Positions 37,269 through 46,166 are shown, counted from the first letter of the stretch. The stretch: 64,000 nucleotides of DNA from Bizionia paragorgiae (GCF_900107625.1 NZ_FNQK01000001.1:184943-248942), one strand, 5' to 3'. Made by a program: numbers and translations. The notes: generated by a model from the letters alone, not told the origin.

Positions 37269-37447
37269 ATTTTAGATTAATTTTTAAAAATTTACATTCT
37301 GCTACGAAGGTGTAAAGAACGTAAATTTTTACAACATTAAACATGACGAAAATCATAAAGTTTTCCATAATTTCATTTAAAACACTATAAATCAAGGTTT
37401 TAATTATTTATCAACACGAGAAAGTTAACAAATTTTGAAAATTATTT

Positions 37448-38413
37448 CTAAAAGTCAAAAACCACACCGACGCCCAGAATTTGCTTCCATTGCATTTTAG
37501 GCCCTTGCTCTACTTGCATCCCATCGACCTCCTTAAACGTGCTAATATCGTCATCATAAATGATATGAGATCCCAAAGCTGTTCTCACATGATCATTAAC
37601 TTTAAAATTGACTAACAATTCCCAATTTATATCCACATTTCCAAAACTATTTACATAGTCGGTATACAGCTCTATCAAACTTTTAAAATCAATATTTTGA
37701 AATAAATTTGTTTCATAAGAACTTGTAATTAGGATTCCTAATTCTGAACGCACACGCTGACCATCTTTTATCACGTTTCCTTGTTCATCTTTTACCGCAG
37801 GCTCAACACCATAAGCTCCGGAGTCTGCCAATTTATCATCTAACACGATAGTCCCTTTATACGTAAGTGGTGATAAGTAAAGCGACATTTTGTCTATATT
37901 TTTACCATACTCAGCTCCAGCACCGAGAAAAGTATAACCGGGAGCCATAAACTTAGATATAGGATTATCGCGATTCGGGTAACTGTACCCGTAAAGAAAT
38001 TGAGATTTAAAATTAAATCGCGCTGAATAATACCAATTAGAGACGGTATCCTTTTGGTACCCCATTTTTGATGAAATTTCTAAAACATCATCTGTTTTAC
38101 GCAACTTTTGAGCCTCTTGCTTATTAGCACCTAGCCTTATTAACACCTTGTTTTTCCAGGTCAGGTTATTTTTCTTAAAATCTGCTGCTGTCACAAAACT
38201 AGTTAGTGCAGAGATAGAATTACTTCCCCCTGCGTTCCAATTCACAAAGGTCACCTCGCTCAAGTCTAAACCTGCTTTATTTTTAATAGTCCAAGGCTTT
38301 ATACTGTCTTTTGCAACTATAGAATCCTGTTCGCTTTTTACAGTAATGGTATTTTGCTGAGCAAAAGAATGCACACTAAAACATAAGGTTGCTAATAAAA
38401 AAATAACTCTCAT
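37448..38413 (-). CDS. DUF3078 outer-membrane barrel protein
   Basis: 321 residues. Signal peptide about 1-18 (HSFAQ). The start GLDLSEVTFVNWNAGGSNSI matches the DUF3078 family of Bacteroidota, followed by barrel strands and a terminal aromatic (GVGVVFDF). The function is not known; relatives are outer-membrane proteins. It follows purM by 21 bp on the same strand and is probably co-transcribed. Confidence 0.88.
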   Translation of the reverse strand: MRVIFLLATLCFSVHSFAQQNTITVKSEQDSIVAKDSIKPWTIKNKAGLDLSEVTFVNWNAGGSNSISALTSFVTAADFKKNNLTWKNKVLIRLGANKQEAQKLRKTDDVLEISSKMGYQKDTVSNWYYSARFNFKSQFLYGYSYPNRDNPISKFMAPGYTFLGAGAEYGKNIDKMSLYLSPLTYKGTIVLDDKLADSGAYGVEPAVKDEQGNVIKDGQRVRSELGILITSSYETNLFQNIDFKSLIELYTDYVNSFGNVDINWELLVNFKVNDHVRTALGSHIIYDDDISTFKEVDGMQVEQGPKMQWKQILGVGVVFDF

Positions 38414-38434
38414 AAGATAATCGGCTATATGTAT

Positions 38435-39613
38435 TTAGTACGTAAACGTCCCAAATTCACTTTTAATTGTAAGTTTTTTTGTTTCCGACGCCTCAACACG
38501 ACCAATAATTTGAGCATCAACATTATAGCTTTTAGAAATTTTTATAATTTCCTCAGCAACCTCAAGATTAACATATAATTCCATACGGTGACCGCAATTA
38601 AACACTTGGTACATCTCTTTCCAGTCTGTTTTTGACTGCTCCTGTATCAATTTAAATAATGGTGGCACAGGAAACATATTATCTTTAACAATATGAAACT
38701 GATCTACAAAATGAAGAATTTTAGTTTGCGCTCCTCCAGAACAGTGTACCATACCATGAATATCATCGCTCGTGAATTTAGACAGTATGTTTTTAATAAT
38801 TGGCGCATAGGTACGTGTTGCAGACAACACTAACTTTCCTGCATCTATTGGTGAATTCTCGACAGCATCTGTTAACTTCACTTGTCCTGAATACACTAAA
38901 TCGCTAGGCACAGCTGCATCGAAACTTTCCGGATATTTTTCTGCCAAGTACTTATGAAACACATCGTGTCTTGCTGAAGTCAATCCGTTAGACCCCATAC
39001 CACCGTTGTACTCCTTTTCGTAAGTCGCTTGTCCGAAACTCTCCAATCCAACGATAACATCACCAGCTTTTATATTGGCATTATCAATAACGTCACTACG
39101 CTTCATTCTTGCGGTAACTGTGGAATCTACAATTATAGTTCGCACTAAATCACCAACATCGGCAGTTTCACCTCCCGTAGAGTGGATTGTCACACCAAAA
39201 CCTTGTAACTCTTCAATAAGTTCTTCTGTACCGTTAATTATTGCTGAAAGCACCTCTCCAGGTATTAAATTCTTATTTCGCCCTATGGTAGATGACAGCA
39301 TAACATTATCGGTAGCCCCCACACAAAGCAGATCGTCAATATTCATTATTAAGGCATCTTGAGCAATCCCTTTCCATACAGAAATATCGCCAGTTTCTTT
39401 CCAATACATATAGGCCAAGGCACTTTTAGTACCTGCCCCATCGGCATGCATTATTAAACAATAATCGGTATCGTTTGTTAAATAATCGGGTACGATTTTA
39501 CAAAACGCTTTAGGAAACAATCCTTTATCGATGTTTTTTATAGCATTATGCACATCTTCTTTCGAAGCTGACACCCCTCTTTGGCTGTAACGTTTACTTA
39601 TTTCAGAACTCAT
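38435..39613 (-). CDS. purM: phosphoribosylformylglycinamidine cyclo-ligase (AIR synthase)
   Basis: 392 residues from the chosen ATG (MSSEISKRYSQRGVS). It makes AIR from FGAM with ATP in purine synthesis. AIR-synthase features are YCLIMHADGAGTKSALAY, STGGETADVGDLVRTIIVDS and a C-terminal FNCGHRMEL. It is about 40 residues longer than E. coli PurM, as I recall for Bacteroidota. The longer in-frame start at 39658 lies upstream of a perfect TTG-N19-TATCTTTG promoter and so would not be transcribed. Confidence 0.93.
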   Translation of the reverse strand: MSSEISKRYSQRGVSASKEDVHNAIKNIDKGLFPKAFCKIVPDYLTNDTDYCLIMHADGAGTKSALAYMYWKETGDISVWKGIAQDALIMNIDDLLCVGATDNVMLSSTIGRNKNLIPGEVLSAIINGTEELIEELQGFGVTIHSTGGETADVGDLVRTIIVDSTVTARMKRSDVIDNANIKAGDVIVGLESFGQATYEKEYNGGMGSNGLTSARHDVFHKYLAEKYPESFDAAVPSDLVYSGQVKLTDAVENSPIDAGKLVLSATRTYAPIIKNILSKFTSDDIHGMVHCSGGAQTKILHFVDQFHIVKDNMFPVPPLFKLIQEQSKTDWKEMYQVFNCGHRMELYVNLEVAEEIIKISKSYNVDAQIIGRVEASETKKLTIKSEFGTFTY

Positions 39614-39630
39614 AGTATGTTGTTGAATTG

Positions 39631-39660
39631 CAAAGATATTTATAAATGAAAAGCACACAA
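39631..39660 (-). promoter_or_regulatory. purM promoter
   Basis: Minus-strand TTG (39658-39660), 19 bp, then TATCTTTG (39631-39638), a full match to the Bacteroidota consensus, 17 bp upstream of the purM ATG. Its -33 element lies inside the curli-locus terminator hairpin. Confidence 0.75.
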
Positions 39661-39677
39661 ATATATTGTGTGCTTTT
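39649..39677 (-). terminator. terminator of the curli locus
   Basis: Perfect stem AAAAGCACACA/TGTGTGCTTTT with a 7-base loop. It lies 28 bp after the last curli-locus gene and overlaps the purM promoter. Confidence 0.82.
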
Positions 39678-39704
39678 AGTCTTTATTTATGATAAAAGTT
39701 ATAA

Positions 39705-41237
39705 TTACTTCCAATCCGGCATTGATGCTGCACTAAAAAGATATTTTTCTTGTGTTGATCCACCAAATTGAAAACTATAAACTCCAGGAATAGCCCCCAT
39801 ATTATTACCTTGTCGCGTGAATATAACACCACCTTCAGTTGGAGAGAATTTAACATCTAAATCATTTTCACCCGGCAAAACATTAGTTAATACTTGACTT
39901 TGGGTCAATGATGGAATATCAAAAATAAATATGCGACTTTCAAAGATTCTGTAATTCACATTTTCACTTCCCGAAACATCTCTTGTATATAAAACCAAAT
40001 CGCCATTTGCAGTAATATCTATACCTCCAATAGCTCCCGCGACATTTTCTATTATAACAGTTTCTTCCAAACTGGTAGATATACGATACGTAAAAAGCCT
40101 AGCATTGTAGCCAGCGGAATCATTTGTTTTAATCAATAATAGGTCTGTATCAAAGGCAGATTCTTCCACTTCTGAAATAAAAGATCCGTCGACGGTTTGA
40201 AACACCAATACCAAACCACTCCCATCTGAGTTTATGCGATATAGTTTATCTAAGTTTGGATAGTATAATTGACTCCCATTTTGAGCCCAACAGAAATCGA
40301 CTTCATCCATTCTAAATCCGTTAATTGGAATAGCTGAAGTTACTTGAGTTTTATTTCCTCCCCCAGAATTCATTGTGAAAATATGGGTATTACCACCTAC
40401 ATTTCTCAAATACGCAATTTTATCTATAACTGGATTTGAACGCGGCCTAAAACTATTATTACTTGAATTAGTAAGCTTTAACAAACCTACATCTATTTCT
40501 GACTCACTATTATTCGCACTATCTTCATTTCCTGAATAAATAACACTATTTCCATCTTCTTGTTTTACAAAAAAGTAAGGATTATTAGGAGAAGCAATAG
40601 TAGTAAATTGACTTATTTGAGAAGCAACATCATCATTCACACCGTCATTTACTTTAACTTGCCAAAAATACGTAGTAGCTAAATCTAAATTAGAGGCTAG
40701 GTAAAAAGTATCTTGAACAGTTTCATAAATCTCAATATCATTGGTTGTCCCATTTCTTAACTCAAGCACGTAACTTAAATCGTCATCTACATTAGGATCT
40801 GAAGCCTCCCAAGTAAATTGAACCTCAAAGGACACCTCTGTCTCCAAATCTTCAGGCGCAACTAATATAGGCACAGCTGGTGGCTGATTGTTTGAATTTG
40901 ACAACATCAATTCAAAAGCCACCTCTGCGGGAGCATCTTCAACTACCGAAACCGACTCAAAAGCGGTAACATAACCATCTAATTCCGCTTGTACCGCATA
41001 GGTTTTAACACCGGCATTTCTTATCTCAAAATGACCTTCTTCGTCAGTAAACACAGTACTAGTAACAGGGTTTGTAGAAACCTTAACATTCTCTAAAGGC
41101 TCATTAGACCCCGTTTTTACTACCTTCCCCTCTATTGAACCAAGCCTATTACCATCAATTTGCTCTTCACTACACGTTGTTAGCACTAGAAACAAAAAAG
41201 GTAAAAATATTATGGTTTTTAACTGTTTCATCATCAT
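39705..41237 (-). CDS. curli-locus surface lipoprotein with regulatory, FN3 and propeller-like domains
   Basis: 510 residues. Lipoprotein signal with LTTC (Cys22). Residues about 34-112 form a carboxypeptidase-regulatory-like beta-sandwich (GSIEGKVVKTGSNEPLENV). Residues about 118-215 look like a fibronectin type III-like unit (FTWEASDPNVDDDLSYVLEL). Residues about 230-510 hold repeated strands of TolB/WD40-type propeller sequence (KIAYLRNVGGNTHIFTMNSG, GSQLYYPNLDKLYRINSDGS, SPTEGGVIFTRQGN). It starts 10 bp after csgG and ends at the locus terminator. A role in holding or capping curli at the surface is inference from position. Any of three leading ATGs may be used. Confidence 0.82.
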   Translation of the reverse strand: MMMKQLKTIIFLPFLFLVLTTCSEEQIDGNRLGSIEGKVVKTGSNEPLENVKVSTNPVTSTVFTDEEGHFEIRNAGVKTYAVQAELDGYVTAFESVSVVEDAPAEVAFELMLSNSNNQPPAVPILVAPEDLETEVSFEVQFTWEASDPNVDDDLSYVLELRNGTTNDIEIYETVQDTFYLASNLDLATTYFWQVKVNDGVNDDVASQISQFTTIASPNNPYFFVKQEDGNSVIYSGNEDSANNSESEIDVGLLKLTNSSNNSFRPRSNPVIDKIAYLRNVGGNTHIFTMNSGGGNKTQVTSAIPINGFRMDEVDFCWAQNGSQLYYPNLDKLYRINSDGSGLVLVFQTVDGSFISEVEESAFDTDLLLIKTNDSAGYNARLFTYRISTSLEETVIIENVAGAIGGIDITANGDLVLYTRDVSGSENVNYRIFESRIFIFDIPSLTQSQVLTNVLPGENDLDVKFSPTEGGVIFTRQGNNMGAIPGVYSFQFGGSTQEKYLFSAASMPDWK

Positions 41238-41247
41238 ATCTTTTTAA

Positions 41248-42741
41248 TTAGTTACCACCCTGTCTTTCAACATTAACTTCATTTTCATCCATAACGTCTT
41301 TATATAAGCTTTTCTTTAGGTTCTCTCTTTTAATTTGCCTCAATTCTTTCTTTCGAGCTCTTTCAGCTTGTTTTTTAAGATTGTTGTTTCCTATATAAAA
41401 GTTAATACCAACACCACCCCGCAGATACATGTCGTCTCGTTCACCTCTAATTTCCCCATCCAAATCATCACTAAACACAAAGTTATTATCAAGAAACAGA
41501 GAAAACCCAATATGTTCAAACGCTAAATATTCAACCCCTCCACCAAAAAAGACTTTAGGGTGCACATTATTAAAATCGCCAGAAATATTTGTACCTACCC
41601 CTGCAAATATAAAAGGCGACAGCTTATCAAATGGCAGCACATTATATTCAAGGTTTGCATCTAAAGCATAAAAACTTTGATTAAAAATATTTTCGTTTGC
41701 AAGCTTAAATCGATTTAAATTTAAATTTAAATTAAAATGATCATCGAAATAACGTTTATACCCAAATCGCGTGTTAAATTCCCATTGCGGATTTACATAA
41801 TCACCATTAATAAAAGCTCCGCCTAACGCTACCTGAACAGCACTTTTTGAGCGCCTGTTAAAGAGTTTTCTATTATATAGATCTGTTATTTTGGAATCAT
41901 CTAACTCTACAATATAATTATCAACCAACTCTTTATCAACCTCAGGCCCAGCTTTAGTAGTCCAATACCCATCTTTAATTCCTTCAACAATTAAGTCGTG
42001 AACAGCCTTTTCAACTGCATCTTTAACCGCTAATTGTACAGGCTCATTACGCGTAAATCCGGTTTCAGCTTCCAGAAGTCGTTGAAACTTCACAAAACGA
42101 AATAAACTCACATCTACCGCTTGTGATAAAATAGTTTTAGAAACATAAATAGTTTTTAAAATCTCACCATTACTTGTTGAAACCGCTCTTAAATAGACAG
42201 TGATTCGATCTTGCCTGTATTTGGCAGCACCGCCAACACCAAAATATCTCGCACCTGCCCCTCCTGTTATAATATTGGTATCATATGACACAATACCTCC
42301 TTCTAACATTAACCCGGCATACAAAAGAGGTGGCAACGGCGGTTCGTTAGGATTTAACCCTTTTATATATTCTTGTTTTGTATTGCGAATAATATTTCTT
42401 TCTGTAGATAAATTACTTAAATTCTCCCGTTCAATGGGAATAAACCACCCTGAATCACCTAAAGCTTTGATCAATATTGTAGTAGCACCTTGAGTTACAG
42501 CGGTACTAAACGTAGATCCGTTTTCAACAGCTTTATACTGCCCTGTTTGATCACTAAAATTATAGACAGCCACTTCAACAGGAGTTTTTGCCGGTGGTAA
42601 ACTGGTTAGAAGATTAGAAGATTTTGAATGCTCTCCAACCCTAGCTGCTTCTTGTGTTAAGGGTTGATTAAAATATGCTCCACAAGAACACATGAGAATA
42701 CAAATAGATAAGTAGGCAATAAATTTGTGATTAAATAGCAT
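41248..42741 (-). CDS. csgG: curli secretion channel CsgG with C-terminal barrel-like extension
   Basis: 497 residues from the chosen ATG. CsgG forms the nine-fold outer-membrane pore that exports curli subunits. The lipid-anchor Cys is at 20 (LMCSC). The core (about 25-270) shows VEVAVYNFSDQTGQYK, GWFIPIERENLSNLSTERNI, and YAGLMLEGGIVSYDTNIITG, matching E. coli CsgG. Beyond the normal end lies an extra domain of about 150 residues of beta-strands (about 300-450), then a charged helical tail (KKQAERARKKELRQIKREN). The ATG at 42741 lies 16 bp after the csgF stop; an earlier frame start at 42795 would overlap csgF and spoil the signal peptide. Confidence 0.93.
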   Translation of the reverse strand: MLFNHKFIAYLSICILMCSCGAYFNQPLTQEAARVGEHSKSSNLLTSLPPAKTPVEVAVYNFSDQTGQYKAVENGSTFSTAVTQGATTILIKALGDSGWFIPIERENLSNLSTERNIIRNTKQEYIKGLNPNEPPLPPLLYAGLMLEGGIVSYDTNIITGGAGARYFGVGGAAKYRQDRITVYLRAVSTSNGEILKTIYVSKTILSQAVDVSLFRFVKFQRLLEAETGFTRNEPVQLAVKDAVEKAVHDLIVEGIKDGYWTTKAGPEVDKELVDNYIVELDDSKITDLYNRKLFNRRSKSAVQVALGGAFINGDYVNPQWEFNTRFGYKRYFDDHFNLNLNLNRFKLANENIFNQSFYALDANLEYNVLPFDKLSPFIFAGVGTNISGDFNNVHPKVFFGGGVEYLAFEHIGFSLFLDNNFVFSDDLDGEIRGERDDMYLRGGVGINFYIGNNNLKKQAERARKKELRQIKRENLKKSLYKDVMDENEVNVERQGGN

Positions 42742-42757
42742 AAGTGGTATTCTTAAA

Positions 42758-43168
42758 TTATGGATTTGGAACAATGACTTGGGTTTGCTCGCCATTTGAA
42801 GTATCTAAAATATTAATAACTAAACCTTCATCAGACTCAAAAACTTCGACATTTAAAGTACCAAAGGTAAATGTTCCCTCCTCATTAAAGTCGCCTACAG
42901 CTTGCACTTGCTGCGCCAGTAAAGCTCGAGATATCTGACTTAAAACTTGCTCATTCAATCTTTCTCCAAACTGCTCTAATTCCGATTGTTGCACGCTTTT
43001 CGCCCTTGGAGCCGTAAGTCCATTCTGGGCGGTTGCCGAACTTAACAACCAATTATAATTAAAAGTATCTCCTCCAAATGCGGGATTTAAAGGTTTATAA
43101 CTGAATTGTTGTGAAAACATGAACGTTATGGAACCAAAAAATAATAATACAAACAGTTTGAGTCTCAT
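42758..43168 (-). CDS. csgF: curli nucleation/assembly protein CsgF
   Basis: 136 residues. Signal peptide about 1-19 (FMFSQ). The mature N-terminus QFSYKPLNPAFGGDTFNYNW matches the conserved CsgF NPxFGG segment, which plugs into the CsgG pore and couples secretion to nucleation at the surface. The following LLSSATAQNGL is also family-like. The C-terminal half is helix plus beta-strands. It starts 2 bp after the csgE stop and lies 16 bp before csgG. Confidence 0.92.
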   Translation of the reverse strand: MRLKLFVLLFFGSITFMFSQQFSYKPLNPAFGGDTFNYNWLLSSATAQNGLTAPRAKSVQQSELEQFGERLNEQVLSQISRALLAQQVQAVGDFNEEGTFTFGTLNVEVFESDEGLVINILDTSNGEQTQVIVPNP

Positions 43169-43170
43169 AA

Positions 43171-43977
43171 TTAATAATGTGTTATAGTCTGTTTTTGTTG
43201 TGCTAATTGCTGTAAATAGGCGATACTCCTATCTAGAGCTCTATTTGCCATATCCATTAAAAACTTTTTTTGTGGTCTCGAAAAAAACTGCCAAACCAAT
43301 TGGCCATCTACCTTAACTGAAATCCTTGTGCTTCGTCGCTGACCCGGCACTTCTTCAATAAGGATATTTTTACCACTTTTAATTTGCTTATTATAATATT
43401 CAGAATAAAAGTAACGATAGAAATCCCTTCCTGGTTTTGTTAATGTCTTCTGAATTACCAAACCTTCTAAAAACAATCCATCTTTTTCCGAAGTATCTTG
43501 ATCTCGAGGCTCTTGAATTTCAACTTTCTTTTTCTCATTATCCAACTCGATTTTCAAACCTCCTTGCCCATCGGAATATACCACGATACGATCCTTTCCT
43601 ATAGCTCCCTGATTGTCATCTGACGATTCCAAAGGATAAATCAAAAGTAAAAGAATAGATTTATCGTTAGAATTATTATTTACTGTTACTGAAGATAGTA
43701 TTTTTTTTTCATTCCCTTTCAAAAAGAAACGATTAGCCTGTGAAGTTTTCGACGAATTGTTATTTCCATCGACTTTAAACACCATAAACTCATATCGCAG
43801 ACTTAAATCCGATAACATTAGGTTTTCCGCTGTTGCCGTGAAAGTTACAAACTCGCTAGTTTTCTCTATATTAATTTTAGCGTTTACCTCTGTATTGTAT
43901 ATGTTTTGTGCCCACAAAACATTACACACAAAAAACATATTTAAATAAAATACTAAGGCCTTAAAAGTAATTTGCAT
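43171..43977 (-). CDS. csgE: CsgE with CsgH-like N-terminal domain
   Basis: 268 residues; E. coli CsgE is about 130. Signal peptide about 1-23 (VLWAQ). Residues about 28-135 resemble CsgH/CsgC-type curli-inhibitor domains: LSLRYEFMVFKVDGNNNSSK with the S-S-x-T-S-Q pattern, then FFLKGNEKKILSSVTV. Residues about 165-265 form the CsgE adaptor domain (QKTLTKPGRDFYRYFYSEYY, VDGQLVWQFFSRPQKKFL), which caps CsgG on the periplasmic side. The fusion would join anti-amyloid chaperoning to gating in one chain. The CsgE part is secure; the CsgH part is inferred from pattern. Confidence 0.88.
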   Translation of the reverse strand: MQITFKALVFYLNMFFVCNVLWAQNIYNTEVNAKINIEKTSEFVTFTATAENLMLSDLSLRYEFMVFKVDGNNNSSKTSQANRFFLKGNEKKILSSVTVNNNSNDKSILLLLIYPLESSDDNQGAIGKDRIVVYSDGQGGLKIELDNEKKKVEIQEPRDQDTSEKDGLFLEGLVIQKTLTKPGRDFYRYFYSEYYNKQIKSGKNILIEEVPGQRRSTRISVKVDGQLVWQFFSRPQKKFLMDMANRALDRSIAYLQQLAQQKQTITHY

Positions 43978-43986
43978 AGGATACTT

Positions 43987-44532
43987 TTATTTAAAACTTC
44001 TAATTATTATAGTTGGTGAAGCTTCGGTTTGAGTGAATTTAATGTTTCTCGAGATTTTATTTGCTCCAAAACGTTCAAATTTCAAATCATCACCATTTTG
44101 AGTTAAATCTAACGAGATTTCCGCATTAGTATCAATAACATAGTCTTTAATTTCATTTTCATTTCCATTTTGAGCTAAATCTGCAACTACTTTATCCACT
44201 TCATATACAAGTTGTACCTTATTTAAATCTCCATTTTGAGCAATATTAATATCACTAGCGTTAGTAATCACACTTGCAGCCACTTTGTTATATTCTCCTA
44301 TTTGAGTAACAAACACCGAATTACCTTGTACTGTCGCCAATTTAGTATTGACAGTAGTATTAAAAAATGAATTAAAAACTTCTGGCGAAACATTTTCACC
44401 ATTTAATTCTGTAACCGTCGTAGTTTCACTTCCTGACTCGTCCTCGCTATAATTTTGAGAAAAACTTATTTGAGATAAAGTCATAAAAAGAACAAAAGCA
44501 ACTAAGGTCTTTTTTGTTAAAATTGTTTTCAT
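43987..44532 (-). CDS. small curlin-repeat protein, CsgB-like candidate nucleator
   Basis: 181 residues. Signal peptide about 1-25 (ISFSQ), an acidic N-terminal region, then four to five curlin-type repeats of about 22 residues with the core T/AQxGxxN: VFVTQIGEYNKV, INIAQNGDLNKV, LAQNGNENEI, LTQNGDDLKFERFG and a final FTQTEASPTI. In E. coli the minor subunit CsgB nucleates CsgA. Position between the large curlins and csgE, small size and less perfect repeats suggest the same job, which is inference. It starts 9 bp before the csgE gene. Confidence 0.82.
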   Translation of the reverse strand: MKTILTKKTLVAFVLFMTLSQISFSQNYSEDESGSETTTVTELNGENVSPEVFNSFFNTTVNTKLATVQGNSVFVTQIGEYNKVAASVITNASDINIAQNGDLNKVQLVYEVDKVVADLAQNGNENEIKDYVIDTNAEISLDLTQNGDDLKFERFGANKISRNIKFTQTEASPTIIIRSFK

Positions 44533-44549
44533 AATAATTTAAATTTATA

Positions 44550-44590
44550 AAAAAAGGAAGGTCACTTGCTATATAGCTAACCCTCCTTTT
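44550..44590 (-). terminator. weak hairpin between curlin and csgB-like genes
   Basis: Imperfect stem AAAAAGGAAGG/CCCTCCTTTTT with one mismatch and a long apex, ending in a T run on the minus strand. It could attenuate read-through from the highly expressed curlin gene into the assembly genes. Confidence 0.5.
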
Positions 44591-44636
44591 TATGTTGTAA
44601 TTAGATTAAAGCACAAACTTCAATCGGAATTGGATC

Positions 44637-46166
44637 TTAACACCCACTACCTGTATCAACACAAGGAGCATCTAAATCAAAATCGTTTAATCCTGGAGGA
44701 CAAACTAAATCTTGAGGCGCTTGGAAATCACAGTTTTCAGCATCTGCAGCAAAATCGCCATCTGGTCCTAACTGTAAGATATTTGCTTGGTTTCCACTAT
44801 GAGGTGAACCACCTAATCCTTGTTCTACAGTATAACTATGCCCACCAGAACTATACATTCCAGTTTTCTGCACTAACAAAATTTGGTTGTTTTGACCTCT
44901 CTGAGCTGTGTGTGCAGCATTCCCTTTTCCCGGATCTGCATCTTGGTAAGTACTTACTAAATTAGAGTTCCCTCTTTGAGTAGAATACACTGTATTGTCA
45001 TCTCCAAATTGTCTTTGGTAAAGTTTATGATTAAAACCTAACTGAGCTGCCCCAGCCATATTGTTTTCACCTGACTGATCTTGACGACCGTAGTTATTAC
45101 CTCCATTAGCATTACCATAAGCATTTTGAATTAAGGCAGCACTATTATCTTTACCTGATTGATTTTGCTCACCATAGTTACCATCTCCATCTCCCCATTG
45201 TCCTATGAACGCATCATTATTTTCACCAGATTGATTTTGTAACGCTAAATTATCATCAGATGGATTCACAACATTCATAGATCCATTTGTGATCATATCA
45301 ACATTAGAATTCATAAATAAATATGCACTGTTACCTAAAGCATTAGCTGTTGGCTTACCCTGTGTCACTTCTGCATTGTTACCAACACCAGAAACAGCAT
45401 TAGAGGTTTGGTTTTGATTCACCTTATTGTTATCACCTTCCTGAACCGAAACAGAAACATTTCTAGCAGAACCGTATTGACGCACTCTAGAAACGTTGTC
45501 GTCCCCATACTGCTCAGTAGTCGCTAAATGTCCTGCCGATTGATTAGGACCTGCATCTTGACGAATATCTGAAATGTTATCATCACCTTCTTGGATTGAA
45601 CGCGCTTCACTGTTGTCATAAATCTGAACAATTCTAGATGAGTTATCCTCCCCATCTTGCTCGATCATTGCATAGTTATCTTCTCCTTGCTCTCCAATTC
45701 CATGATCGATTCTCGCTTTGTTACCAGAACTCGCATCATCTTTTTGACCTTGTAAAGTTAAAGCTTCATTGTAGTCTCCCTCTTGATCTGTAGTAGACTG
45801 GTTATCTGAACCAGACTGTCTTACCTCAGCTACGTTTGCATAACCACTGTCATTAAAACCATTGTTTACATCTCCAGTCTGCCAAATTCTAGCTTTGTTT
45901 TCTCCCGTACCTGAACCATTGTCTTGCATGGTTAACACAGAGTTACTAGCTCCCGCTTGCCCTACATAAACTTTTTGATTTGTACCTTCTTGAACTGATT
46001 TACCAGTATTGTTCCAGAACCCCCCTGCAGATGGTAGTGCAGCAACCACCGTAGGATCTGCTGCAGATGATCCATTTGTAGCCGTGCCTTTAGCGTTTAG
46101 GCCTTCTTGCGCCATAATTGCGCCCGTGAATAATAGTGCCGAAGCACAAAGAATTACTTTTTTCAT
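44637..46166 (-). CDS. large curlin-repeat protein (major curli subunit candidate), copy 1
   Basis: 509 residues. Signal peptide about 1-19 (IMAQ). The mature protein is made of some 18-20 curlin-like units with core Q-x-G-x-x-N (QSGENNDAFIGQWG, QSGKDNSAALIQNAYGN, QFGDDNTVYSTQRGNSN), about four times the number in E. coli CsgA. The last 35 residues leave the repeat pattern and hold four cysteines (479, 489, 502, 509), the final one being the C-terminal residue. It differs from copy 2 by about 31 substitutions and no indels. Expected role: extracellular amyloid fibre subunit of biofilm matrix. Confidence 0.9.
   Translation of the reverse strand: MKKVILCASALLFTGAIMAQEGLNAKGTATNGSSAADPTVVAALPSAGGFWNNTGKSVQEGTNQKVYVGQAGASNSVLTMQDNGSGTGENKARIWQTGDVNNGFNDSGYANVAEVRQSGSDNQSTTDQEGDYNEALTLQGQKDDASSGNKARIDHGIGEQGEDNYAMIEQDGEDNSSRIVQIYDNSEARSIQEGDDNISDIRQDAGPNQSAGHLATTEQYGDDNVSRVRQYGSARNVSVSVQEGDNNKVNQNQTSNAVSGVGNNAEVTQGKPTANALGNSAYLFMNSNVDMITNGSMNVVNPSDDNLALQNQSGENNDAFIGQWGDGDGNYGEQNQSGKDNSAALIQNAYGNANGGNNYGRQDQSGENNMAGAAQLGFNHKLYQRQFGDDNTVYSTQRGNSNLVSTYQDADPGKGNAAHTAQRGQNNQILLVQKTGMYSSGGHSYTVEQGLGGSPHSGNQANILQLGPDGDFAADAENCDFQAPQDLVCPPGLNDFDLDAPCVDTGSGC

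Noticed and set aside
37269..37447. Cobalamin riboswitch before nrdJ
   Set aside because: The region is short and AT-rich with no B12-box-like sequence recognised.
38435..39658. Longer purM start at 39658
   Set aside because: It lies upstream of a full-consensus promoter, so the extra codons would not be transcribed.
41248..42795. Longer csgG start at 42795
   Set aside because: It would overlap csgF by 38 bp and place 18 polar residues before the lipoprotein signal.
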